Shown here: positions 28,432-39,297 of the stretch, piece by piece
How the letters are laid out: every line of letters starts with the position of its first letter
How positions within the stretch are numbered: the stretch's first letter is position 1
Source of the DNA: Varroa destructor
Lineage: Eukaryota > Arthropoda > Arachnida > Mesostigmata > Varroidae
Direction of reading: 5' to 3'
NCBI RefSeq assembly: GCF_002443255.2
Contig: NW_019211460.1
Coordinates: forward strand, 28,740,481 to 28,804,480
DNA: 64,000 bases
Program-made: the position numbers and the translations under genes
The notes under the pieces: model-generated
What the model was told of the DNA's origin: nothing
Databases searched by the model: none
The model's input: only the letters and a program-made list of their open reading frames with translations

Positions 28432-28734
28432 TCACTTTTCATGCGTTTGAACTAAAGTGGATGGATTGTAACTCGCTAATTTGCTATGATACATACTGTT
28501 GGCGCTGGTTTGTTGTGAAGTTTTGATGCAAAATTCGAATACTTCATAAAATGGAAAATGCTTAAACAGAATGAAGTCCTTCTGTAAAACATACAGTGCT
28601 TCTGCAGGCTCAGCTTCGGCGGTGTCAAAACTCGAGGTAGAGACCGAGCTGCTATTGGTTATTGTTGGGCTCGATAAAGAGTGAAGAAAGATCGAAGGTT
28701 GACCATGCGGTTGTCCAATACGGCATTCCTGTAG
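28432..28734 (-). CDS. Possible serine-rich 3' exon of an unidentified gene
   Basis: On the minus strand a good acceptor (pyrimidine-rich, ending CATTCTACAG) precedes a 101-codon open frame ending in a stop at 28432. The translation starts ECRIGQPHGQPSIFLHSL and continues with a Ser/Thr/Asn-rich run, then AEAEPAEALYVLQKDF. It ends in a polar tail. Composition of the first half looks coding; the last part less so. I found no upstream exon. No family is recognised, and this may be an accidental open frame. Confidence 0.3.
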   Translation of the reverse strand, partial: LQECRIGQPHGQPSIFLHSLSSPTITNSSSVSTSSFDTAEAEPAEALYVLQKDFILFKHFPFYEVFEFCIKTSQQTSANSMYHSKLASYNPSTLVQTHEK

Positions 28735-29123
28735 AATGAGGACATAGGCCAAAAGCATACCAAACAATATTGTTGTATTAGTTTCAAGCTAACTTATCTC
28801 TTTAATTCTTAACTTTAATCCATTTCACACGGTTGTCTGTTACACAGACTTCTACCAGACCAAAGCCAGTGAGGCTGCGTACAATGTACCTTTTGGGCGA
28901 AATTTGTACCGGACATCGATACCAAAGGCGCATGCAAATTTTTTGTCTGCTCTTCAAAAATCAATTGAAAAAAATATAATTAATAGTTGCTAGGTGCTAT
29001 TGAAGTTTCAACGAACTCCGGCTACACGGCTGCTCCTTACAAATGAGTCAAGTAACAATCTTAAACAATTTATAAAACCTTTGTGTACTAAGCTATCAAG
29101 GACTTGTAATATGATTTTGTAGA

Positions 29124-29590
29124 TCCTGAACAAACACATGAGACATTTAGAGTTCCTAAATAAGGGCTGTTTTCCCACACGTAAAATAAATGTGAATGTA
29201 ATGATATGAACCACTGCTTACGTTAGGGCCGCTTCTGTACGAGTTCTGTGGCCTACTCCATGGAACAGCGACAACGCGAGATGTTGAAATGACAGCACGA
29301 CCTGCGGACATTATGGCGTGCTGGCCACCTTTAGATTCAATTCACTCTTGCGCCACCAAGGAGTATCTAACAGGCCTATGTTTTTTTCCTTGTTTTGAGA
29401 GTCTACCACTACACATTCGTTTGTGTTATCAGTGCTCCACTTACAGACCTCCCTTAGACTACGAAAGTTTTTACTGCGAAACTCAACAATGACACCATGA
29501 AAATTGTTGAAATAACCGCAGTAACTGTAGTTGGTACTAGCTGCATAATAATCTCCTTCCTGTGCTTCACTTCGGCCGTTGTCAGCCACG
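29124..29590. repeat. Diverged ~460-bp repeat, copy 2
   Basis: Second copy of the repeat at 27298-27755, same orientation, about 1.8 kb away. Its minus-strand frame is longer (119 codons, 29311-29670) and holds GVIVEFRSKNFRSL, then REVCKWSTDN and later TPWWRKSELNLK. Over the 42-nt core (29455-29496 versus 27628-27669) the two copies differ at six bases, and all six are silent. Flanking parts differ mostly by replacement changes and indels. Confidence 0.65.
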
Positions 29591-32500
29591 AGCTTATTGT
29601 CCATCGCGCACTCCACCGTAGTGATTCGTTCGTTTTTTGAGAAGTTGTTCTGACACTCGCAAGTTGTCATGTATAGGTGACGACCTTAAAGACGATCCAG
29701 CTCTCCTCTCCGCTGCCTGGGCTGGACAGAGCTCAGTCGGTGGTTAAGAAGTCCACTCCTGCAGAGGGCCCACTACTAGATCCTAACAGGGCAAAGCGTA
29801 TCTACGCTAGCATTAGCGGCAGCAATGAAAACAGTACGCTTCTAATTCGCTGCATTCACCAGGCGATCTATTTCTACCCTTAAGCAAATTTCTATCGGGA
29901 CCAGCCTAAGTAAATGGTAACGTAGGACAAAGGCAGTCGCTCCATCAACTATCCGAGCTTATTGTTGTTCAAACTGACAGCTGATATTTGATGTGGCCTT
30001 ATATGTCCACCGCGCACTGGCTGCGACAAATAGTAACAGTTCGTTTAGTTGCAAACATTGAGTGAGCCAGGTGCAAACCAGCAAATCAATTAGGATCAGG
30101 CGGGTCTGCCAACAAACGGAAAGACGGATTCTAGTGCACAAGGGAACGCATGTGTTCACACGTTAAGGCTTACCGTTTTCCTTCTTTTTTTCTTCGCCTT
30201 GCTCAATAGCCCCTGCGATGATCGTGAAGGTGCGGTGTTCATTCACACCAGCAAAAAGTAGTCTAGCAATCCTCTCCATTCTAGGGTTCACTATTTAGGA
30301 TCGATGCTGGCGTCAATGCTGGTTGGAGGAAACACTCATGCCGACGACGATGACGCTGATGATGATCTAGGATAATATTTGTGGATCTTTTGTTCTTGTT
30401 TGAATCGAATCATGACCGCAATAGCCGTAACCGCTCCGCAGACCTGTATGTTCCAGCCTCTCTCAGCGCTATGGATAGCAACGCCCGGCGCTTAGAAACA
30501 CGACGCGTTACTGCGGAGTCAATTGTTCGGCGTCCAGCGTTTGTCGTTTATTCCCGAGAACAGCAACAGCAAAAACGTTGCCTGCTTGGGTCAAGTTAGC
30601 CGCTGTTCTGCTAGGTTATGCTCACAACGAATTGTGTCTTCCCTCTTGACGAAAAAGACAACGGGATGATCATCGTTAGCACTGTCACTAGCTCGATCTA
30701 CTTCGGCGTACTGACTTGAAGGTTTATGAAGCGTGATATCAAAGTGCTGGATGCAACGTTTGGGATCTATCTATAGTTAGTTGGGGTTTGGGCTATTAGA
30801 CTGGGCAGTCATGCTTTTCTTTGCACCGGTTATTGTAACTGGCGGTATTTTATTGCAACAGTTGGCTAATTTTTCGCGTGCTAGCCCTCCTCTATTGCAG
30901 GCTCGCAGTCAATCCAGCTCAGCTTGAACTCAGCTTTGTTCGAAGATTGCTGGTCCTTCGCCGCTGTACCTGCCTGCTGTGGCAGGAACGTAGCCCTGCA
31001 GGCGCTGGCTCAATGTTATAGCAAGTCTGCCGAAAGGGCCTGATAACCTTTACGACATGACAACAGTGGCAGCGACGATCGAAAGTAATGGCGAGTTACT
31101 ACCACGAACCTACACATGACTGAAAGCGAAATGCGACGTTAACTATAGAGTCCTGCTCCTTTAATCTATGCGTTTTGTTTATGCATTCCTCTGTAGTCTG
31201 TTGACGGACGGAATAGACATACTGGCAAAACTGGACTCCATATATTACTATACATATTCTGTCCGACGCGTGACGGAAGTGCAACAACTAGTAACCAGAA
31301 TACAGTAGATGCTGGCAGATTAACATATTATCGTTGTCCTACAAACATATTTTCCGATAGACAATCTGTCCGTGTACCTTTTGCCTTAATAGCCTAAACA
31401 GAGCGTTGTATAGCTAGTGCTTAGTGTAGTGTAGCAACTTACTATCGCAACATTAAGAAGGAAGTTACTTCAATTGTAGCCCGGGGCAGATGTAAAAGGG
31501 GACACTTACGTTGAGCTGAACTTGAAAACCCGAAAGATGGAAGCTGTGGCTGATCTCACATGGTAAAGGAGCCTCGAATTAATGAGGTCGTTTTTGATTA
31601 ATCGGTAGCTATCGAGATCCTTGGAGTGGCAAGATACCTCACAACGTCTCCTCTGAGTGACATTTTTAACAAAATAGTGAAGAAAGGCAAGCACAAAATG
31701 GCAAAAGGTATTCGTTCTTCAAGATCGTCGAACGAAGGTGCAAAGGTCAAAGGAATGCGACAGCTATATTTGTCCACAGCCTGCAGCGGAAATAGAAGAA
31801 AGGCATATTTCAATTTAAAAAAATATATATAAAAAGCTTGAGGCTTTCACTATAACGTTATCCAATTCTATTGACCCATAACTATAGTTAGAATAGATGG
31901 ATTGTGCTTTGAAGCGAAAGCTTCTTTTGCTAAGGACATTATAAGATAGTCAAACAAATATTGAACGCTTCGTCCGATCTTACCAAAATGTTCACTTGCC
32001 ACGAGGAGCTATTTCAGTTTTTACAATATTTTACGTTTATCTGTACAAAATTTCAGGTCAAATATCTGTTTCCGAAGATTTTGAACTGAAGATTAACTAC
32101 CACTTCGTATCGTGAAAAAATGAATACCTTTCTGATACTTTTACTCTACGAAAGGCCTTAGGCAACAAAGCTCTTACGAAGTATATCCCACTCACGGCTT
32201 TTCCACTCCTAAGTCGAATAGCTGTTAAGCAAAATTAACCGAACAATTGACCAGTGTACGCGGGAAAATTATATCAATTGTGCGCAGAAAATCAGTAAGT
32301 ACATGTCGAACATGATTTTGAGATGCACTGTTTTCTTGCTACCGGCTGACATACTTAAAAGGCATCTTGAATAGAACATGTTTCAATGTACGCCGCTTTA
32401 ACTTGACAAATAGTGACCCTAAATTGAAAACTTCTAATTTTATAGGCGGACAAAACCCCCGTGTGCATGTGTGTGTGTCGACGCCTTCCAACGACCAGGT

Positions 32501-33985
32501 TGTGTATTATGGATTTTTTGTTTTTCTAGCTTGATAGCTTCACTGGATCAACGCCAGCCGCTCAGATGCTATTTATAAACCTAGTGGAGTGCTTGCATTG
32601 AGCGTATAGCAAGCCACGCCAGACTTTATTATTATTATTATTATTAGTGTTATCCTATAGTTCTAATCTATATGATAACACAAGACGCTGTACTGCAAAG
32701 CGACAATCGAATGTTGCAAGTTTGCGTTGAAGCTATATTATTGAGTTTCATCATAAATAGACTCTACACCAAGTTAGCGGAGTTCTAAGCAGAGTTTAGA
32801 TAACGCTCCCACCAAAACGTCTAAATTTTTTTATCTGTATGGCTGTGTTTAAATGATAATCCTCAATGCTATTACTACATTTAAGGCGCGTGACCGTTTA
32901 AGCGTACGATGAATTATTCTGCTTAGAAAAACATAACGGGTAAAGGCTATTTTGATATCATGATTTAATGTCTATGGCTATATGGCTTATGTTTATATTT
33001 CCCTCGTACTATGTACTCCTTGATAACGTACACTAGCTATCGGCTACTCAGTATTGGAATTTCCTAAAGAACACAGGTTTAGCCTGTGATGAACCACTTA
33101 GGCAAGCTAATGTATGGAATGATGAAAGCGTGTATGAAATTTATCTATCACCACAACGATTACTAGTGCTAGATGTATGTATAAGTGCATATACGCATGT
33201 TAGTATGTATTGCTCATCTCGACGGTCCTACAGACGCTGTCGTTATCTGTGCGACGGCGTTTTCCATCGATAACCGTAAATGGCTCGCATCTTTACAATA
33301 GGCTAACTGTCAGTAGATCACATTGTTGGGAGTTGTGAGTGTATGCTGTGTTTGTGTTGTCAACAATGGCACTTAAGGCCAGTGACACTCCCTGTGTTTT
33401 CAACTCAAGGTAGCGTCCTGCTTGTGACAATCGATTTTCCATTTTTTCCTCATTCGTGGCTGTCCCGATTGCTTCGCTATAGTCTTTGTTCTCCATGACA
33501 TGAAAAACAGACAATTATCCTTTGTCAATATTGAAATCGTGCTTAGCTTTGTACCTGTCAACTGACACAATATAGCACTATTAACTGTGCATCATGAGCC
33601 GTGACGAATACGTCGTTGTCTAACTGCATTTGAAAGCACAGCTTTCGATCTAACCGGGAGGGTCAGCGCGCTCGGTGTCGGCTATTCGACCAGCATCGAA
33701 CTATTGCAATGTGATATATACACTATATAGTATATATATGTATATGTGTGTTTATATATATCGCAGTTGATATTTGACGACCGAGCAAAAAGTTTGGTGG
33801 GAAATGGCGTCAGTTTGATTACTACTACGATAATATAGATGCGGGGTTTCTGACCGGGTAACAGTGTGCAGGGTTAAGGCAAATCCAGTCTAAGCATTAT
33901 TTCGAAAACGGAAGTGCTCCGCAGAATTAGCTCAATAAAGTAACTTCTGGTACATGATTTTTTCGTCCCATTACCACTGACTTAT
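29591..33985. other. Gene-poor stretch, partly GC-richer (29.7-31.1 kb)
   Basis: Bases about 29680-31090 have higher G/C than the surrounding DNA and contain short ORFs with low-complexity runs (for example a CAG/CAA-rich stretch near 30560). I could not recognise a protein or splice structure. A (TTA)n run lies at 32626-32646. The opposite-strand open frames around 31600-31830 look like chance complements. Confidence 0.45.
32626..32646. repeat. (TTA)n microsatellite
   Basis: About seven TTA units. Confidence 0.9.
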
Positions 33986-34001
33986 TCGGCTGTCTAACGA
34001 C

Positions 34002-34050
34002 ATACTATCCAGGTTTTCAAATTCTAAGAATTTGAAAACCTGGATAGTAT
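34002..34050. repeat. Perfect 23-bp inverted repeat with 3-base loop
   Basis: The left arm, 34002-34024, begins ATACTATCCAGG. It is the exact reverse complement of the right arm, 34028-34050, and the loop is TAA. As RNA or single-stranded DNA it would form a very stable hairpin. There is no mismatch in the arms, unlike typical microRNA precursors, and the loop is too short for one. Confidence 0.95.
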
Positions 34051-34183
34051 TCTCTCTGATTACTAGTTTAGTCGCTGACATTTCATATGATGTATTATTA
34101 TGTCCAATTACAGTTGTTCTATTAAGCGTTCCGTTATAACATGAAGTAATATCGGATGACGGATGGCACTGTTGCCGAATGTG

Positions 34184-34186
<3 letters not shown>

Positions 34187-34230
<44 letters not shown>
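34187..34230. repeat. (TA)n microsatellite
   Basis: Uninterrupted alternating TA for about 44 bases, the longest such run in the window. Confidence 0.95.
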
Positions 34231-34231
<1 letters not shown>

Positions 34232-36134
34232 CTTGTTAAACTGAACAAAGATAAAAAATGAAGCACTTTATTAGAATGAAACATCCGTGATGCATTATCA
34301 ATTATTTTCGTCACAAAATAAAGAACAGTCCGCAACCGCAAATCGAACGTGGCTGCAGCCCAGATATGTGTCCTAACATCGAGCTGAACATGGAGTCTTT
34401 AATTTAATTTTGCTTTGTTCGACCAAATCATCACGCTTAAATTGCCTTTTTACCTTTATGTTAAAATGAAAAAAAACATGCCGTTTGATAGCGTATGCTC
34501 AGTTTGTAACTAAGTTGTGGCTTATTTAGCAAGAAATGACGAAGGTAACTCTACAGCTAAGAACTTATCAGCTCTGATTATATAACAACCAAATGATTCT
34601 CTCGAACCTCAATCCAAAAACATGCAAATATGTACAACCAGAGCCTTTGGTTGTATATTTTTACCTGTTTAGGCTTGGAACTTGTTTTTACCTGTTTAGG
34701 AATCGACCCGACGAAATATTCGTATAGCGGGGTTAAGTGGAGTAAAATTCTACTTTAATACTAATGTCCATTACCTGGAGCGAATAAGTCGTTGGCGCAG
34801 GTGCGTCGACTAGTTGTCAGTCTACTAGTCAACCTAGTAGAAAATTATTTAATGGAATTAGCCCGCCGGGGCCTACATTTTATGCTCTCAAAAGGACTAT
34901 AAAAGTAACCGTGATCATCAACCCAGTCAGCGGTTAATGTAGAAGTTCGTAAATCCGTTTCGCTCATGGTTACATTCAACAGAAATGGGTTATAACAAAC
35001 ACAACTACAATACTTAATCTTTCTATAATAAACATTTAGTTAGAAAAAATTGAGTGCGATTCTTTTTTAGACGCAAGATCTCTTCCCAAATAACGTGCAC
35101 TTCCCTCTATTCTGGAGTAACAGACATCATCTTGATGAAGGTCACATTGGTATTAAAGATCTGTTTTTCCCGGAAATTTCACAACCACCTACGAAGAAGG
35201 GTCGTCTGTACTGTAAGATTATGGCACTATTTAGTTGCAAGATGGATGCGAAGCCATGCGTCAATGGGCTTTAGTCACACATGTCGCCTCTTGTGAAATC
35301 TCATACCACTGAACAGTTGCTTGTTGGTTTAAAATGTCGATTTAATGGCTAAGGTATCGTTGCGGATACTAGTCGTGCGCCCCGCATTGCTATTATGAGA
35401 TAGAATGTCTACCTGCAGTAGATTGTAGAGACACACGCTAGTTTTCGTTTTAATTGCACGCAGTTACTTATACTATAAGTTTGTTTATATTTGCTTAAAG
35501 ACATCAAGTATTAAAATCAAATTTATTAAAAGGTATTTCTATGGACTGTCGTCATTGCCCTTTATTATATTTACGTTAGCTTCTAAGGCTTAGTCAATCT
35601 TAGAACTCGAATATCTTGTAATGGACTTACTAGAGCGATTTATTATGGATTTCGACAAACATGTGCTCTGAAAATTATTTCGGTCGAATTACAAAAACGC
35701 ACACTACAAAATCTTATATGTAAAGTAAAATTGTGTCTTCAGCTGTCAGGCGAGCCCTAACAGGCAGCCCGCACAGGGTTTTTTTCTGTTCAAGCATAGC
35801 CTAGACATTGACAAACCTCACGAAAAGTTGACTATCTTTATTACGGATGGAATGACAGATGTTCACGTGCGTCGATTCTGACCTACGAGTGCATCCATAC
35901 ATCCGATGCAGTACGCACATAATTCTCAATAGGTCCATCACTGCGCTTATGCAAAATCTAGACATTAGCTATTTGAATAGGCGCTATCAGGGTGTCATAT
36001 GAAATGTCGCTAGGTTGTCGCGAATCCTTCCCTCACCCGACCGACGAGGATTATTACATCAAACGAGCTAAACCTCAGCGCCACCGCACATTTAAGAACT
36101 CACTCTTTGTCAAAAGCGCTCCGTAGGTCGACCG
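34231..36134. other. Intergenic
   Basis: No gene is supported. Composition becomes less AT-rich toward the right end, leading into the ORF-bearing patch at 36.1 kb. Confidence 0.5.
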
Positions 36135-36569
36135 GTGGGTCCATGGGCAATCATGATATGGGGTTCCGGCAGGCCGTTACGTCTAAACTGTGTGTCTTGC
36201 ACTCAAAAGGTGGTCCGGTGTTGGAAATCTGAGTGGAGGTTTCCCGAGTTTGCGAACGCCGTTTACAGCACTAAGCACACAGGCAATTTAGACTACGGTA
36301 TAGTGATTAACGACGTCGTTGTTGGCCGCAGCTGCAACGTTGACCGATATGGCGGATTTCCATCTCCATTCCATCCAGGGAACCGCTATCAAACTTTCGT
36401 TTCATTGGACCCTTGTCGCGATTGCTCAACCATTTCCACCATTGAGGCAATGACTCCGCTGGCGGAGTTGTGGGAGGCGCCTTCAGTAGAGGAATGGCTG
36501 ATCATCCCGAGATACCCACCTTTGATTTGGATATCATGGATTTTGTGCAGCTTTCACATGCCGATATGA
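36135..36569 (+). CDS. ORF of unknown status (144 codons) overlapping the next ORF
   Basis: The frame is open from the ATG at 36135 to a stop at 36569 in a G/C-rich patch. It overlaps by about 75 bases a longer ORF in another frame. The product starts MGPWAIMIWGSG and includes a Cys-bearing middle (LNCVSCTQKV) and DPCRDCSTIST. No domain is recognised. Either this is a chance frame beside the longer ORF, or the two ORFs are parts of one gene separated by a frameshift or an undetected intron. Confidence 0.3.
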   Translation: MGPWAIMIWGSGRPLRLNCVSCTQKVVRCWKSEWRFPEFANAVYSTKHTGNLDYGIVINDVVVGRSCNVDRYGGFPSPFHPGNRYQTFVSLDPCRDCSTISTIEAMTPLAELWEAPSVEEWLIIPRYPPLIWISWILCSFHMPI

Positions 36570-37156
36570 TGCAACTAGGAGCACTTTACACCGCAGTGGA
36601 CATCGCTCCAACAGTGGTTACCCAGAGACCATTGACTTTAAATCCTATTGGACGCCAGTCGAGCACGCCGGTCGCGCGCATCCCTCATAACGCTCCCCCA
36701 ATATTGCCGGGAGAGCGCAAGTATCAGAAACGTCAGCTATCACAATATGGGCGCCAGCAACGAAAACGACTTCATATCACCGCATCGGACGTGTCGACAT
36801 CGGCTGTGCACTCTGGCTTTTATGGGCCGCCCTTTGAAGAAGAGGCTAAAGTCGCCAAAATGACTAGCGTCACCATCACTCCGAACATCGGGATCATGAT
36901 TAAGGTCGCAACGCTATTTCAGCGGAACGCTACTGCCACATACAGTATACAGTTGAACGGCGATCCAAATGGCGGGCCGCAATCTCAAAGGCCTGACCGC
37001 GCGTTAACTCCGAGAGGAACTAAAATCAGCAGCGACAAGTCTTTACGCCTGGAACCAAATACAAATCATCAGTCGTTATCTGATGCGGTTCTCTTAGCGA
37101 AGCAAGCCTCGAGATTGAATCACCAAAATCCTACAATCGTAAAGAGTGAAAAATAA
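36494..37156 (+). CDS. Uncharacterised 220-aa ORF, no introns seen
   Basis: The frame is open further upstream to 36470, but the first convincing ATG is at 36494. The product begins MADHPEIPTFDLDIMDFVQL. An Arg/Lys/Gln-rich patch follows (ERKYQKRQLSQYGRQQRKR), then a hydrophobic stretch VTITPNIGIMIKVATLF and a polar tail ending VKSEK. There is no signal peptide or long membrane span. The patch has clearly higher G/C than the neighbouring intergenic DNA, which favours coding. The single-exon structure differs from the well-supported genes here and could mean a retrocopy or a mobile-element gene. I do not recognise the family. Confidence 0.45.
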   Translation: MADHPEIPTFDLDIMDFVQLSHADMMQLGALYTAVDIAPTVVTQRPLTLNPIGRQSSTPVARIPHNAPPILPGERKYQKRQLSQYGRQQRKRLHITASDVSTSAVHSGFYGPPFEEEAKVAKMTSVTITPNIGIMIKVATLFQRNATATYSIQLNGDPNGGPQSQRPDRALTPRGTKISSDKSLRLEPNTNHQSLSDAVLLAKQASRLNHQNPTIVKSEK

Positions 37157-38838
37157 AGTTTTTTCGAAAACGGATGCCGAAAATCCAGCTGGACCAAGAG
37201 ATAAAGGTCGTCTGCGTGGAAGATCACCATGGACAGCATAAGCATACAACAATATCAGCCCAGTGAAAAGGCTACAGAGTATACGATGATGACCCCTGCC
37301 GCAGTTCCTAGCCGTTACATAAATGGATAGCTTCGTACATATATTTACAAGATTTAGTGCTAGTTGTACGTTATCGATTTACAACTACTGTGAATAAACG
37401 AGGGAGGTCGGATTTTACGGAATGGGATCGGATTTACTTCCTTATGTAAAACGTGCATAATAACGAAGTAGGTGCATGCCAATGTTATGGTTGGCAAATG
37501 TCGTAATATATATATAATATTTTTTAAGTGAATGTATTTTCTTTAGACATAAGAATCGACCCGTAAATTGTTTCCCGGTGTAATAATAAATAAGTGGATA
37601 ATGTAAATAAGTGGATATCCATTAGATCAAGAGTCAAGCTAAGTTTGCATGCATATATATATACAAAATTTGCGGTTAGCAGATACACGTCGAAACTTCG
37701 TCAAGAGTAGTTACGTGACTTTCGACACGTTCAACAAAATGCTTCACAAGACGGCTTAGGGTCTATACACATACAGATACAAGGCCCGGTAATATGGCTT
37801 TGTAAGACCAAATGTTAATGGAATGGACAGGTTTTTTTATTTCCTTTGTTTGGTGCTTCTATAAAATAGGACGGCACTCTAAAAAAGCTAATTGCCGAGG
37901 CCTTCCGCTTTATTGAATCATTCTCTCTTTTTTCCTGCCTAGAATAACTAGAAGTGCTTTGTCCCAATATTGGCCTATTTGGCTAATAATAGCCAAAGCT
38001 TTTTTTTTGGGCTTCTGTCGGGAAACAATTTAGACTATAGACTCAGTGACACGTTAGCTCTTTGGGATAGACATAGTATATTAGGTCTAATAACCGATAG
38101 GTGAGTAGGTTGTTTACCAGTGAATTTACAGCCCAAATCTTAGCCAGTTCATTCTAGTATATATATATATAAATACGTATTTTCTTCGTGATCAAGACGA
38201 ATATTATGTTTTTATTTTTACCCTGTCGAATGTTCGCCGTGTTGTGTGTCTCTTCTTTACTTAGGCCTATTTCTGATAACAAATAAGTAAAACTAAGGAA
38301 AAGGAACAAAAATAGATTCAGTCACCTCTGTTGCGACACTTTGTAGGACACTAGCTGCACTAAGAATGCTTCTTGGTTACCGAAATTTAGTTAAGGGAAT
38401 GTACTCGTGCCGACACCCACCAGTTTTTACATTAACACACCTTGAATGACCATTTCAAAGTTCAATAATGTGATAATGCTGCTACATACAGATACCTACT
38501 CAGTAACGCTATGCTACTCTATACCGGTGAAAGTGTGCATACAAAAGTTGATATTGCGACAAGTCAGAACCCACTCACGTATCTAGTCATCGACAATCCT
38601 CACTCCAATTTCCAATAAACCGTGACAGTTTTGGCACTTGTTTTAAAGCAAAAACAAAATGTTACAAACGTTTGCAAATTTCTTCATTGCTATTGAAGGG
38701 CACGATCGTTTAGAATGCTTTTCAGTTCTCTCTAATATGTACTTATAGGTAGCAGGTTTATATAAAATTAGACAATGTATTTTATATTATGAAGTGTTTT
38801 TAAACAACTCACCATTTACATTCATCAGTGAAACCCTC
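37157..38838. other. Intergenic, AT-rich
   Basis: No gene is seen. It contains short TA runs near 37507-37518, 37653-37663 and 38158-38171, and the 3' flank of the minus-strand membrane-protein exon. Confidence 0.55.
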
Positions 38839-39297
38839 TCATAAATACGTGTAGAGCGGGGCTACAACGTGGGATGTCTTCATTTTTGAAGCTATTTTCT
38901 GACAGTCAACCGTACTTGTCATTGCTACAGTAACTTTCACCCTTTCGTCAAATTCATCATTGGCAGAGATTCTAATAGCGGGCGGTACGTCATGTTCTGC
39001 GGCTGAGATTGTGCCAGTTTTGTAACCATACCTCATCGATATACAGATACTTGTCGCGTTACCAATAACCATAATTAGCATGAGAAGCCAAGTCACTTGT
39101 TGCGCTATAAGAAGACCTCCATAGAAGCCAACTGCGCAAGATACAATTACCCCCAGGCAACTCCAATAAATTACATTTTTGTTTGCCAGGGACAACGAAT
39201 CTTCCGAGCCCGCACTACTCAACATATTTGCTTCGTAACACAATACAATTGTTAACACAATCAATAAAAAAATATGATGAGCACAACTACGAGCTTC
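38839..39297 (-). CDS. 3' exon of a multi-pass membrane protein (partial)
   Basis: A 153-codon minus-strand frame begins after a possible acceptor (TGATAACAG|GAAGCT) at 39297 and ends in TGA at 38839-38841. It encodes a hydrophobic stretch around IFLLIVLTIVLCY, a short hydrophilic loop (SSAGSEDSLSLANK), and two adjacent spans around YWSCLGVIVSCAVGFYGGLL and WLLMLIMVIGNATSICI. A ~65-residue hydrophilic tail follows, ending VVAPLYTYL. The three hydrophobic segments make coding likely. If the upstream acceptor is wrong, translation could start at the internal ATG before LSSAGSED. A further hydrophobic open frame at 40.3-40.5 kb on the same strand might be an upstream exon, but phases were not resolved. 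The family is unknown. Confidence 0.5.
   Translation of the reverse strand, partial: EARSCAHHIFLLIVLTIVLCYEANMLSSAGSEDSLSLANKNVIYWSCLGVIVSCAVGFYGGLLIAQQVTWLLMLIMVIGNATSICISMRYGYKTGTISAAEHDVPPAIRISANDEFDERVKVTVAMTSTVDCQKIASKMKTSHVVAPLYTYL

Noticed and set aside
31598..31832. Basic + strand ORF and its hydrophobic complement
   Set aside because: Neither strand shows a recognisable domain, and they are mutual complements.
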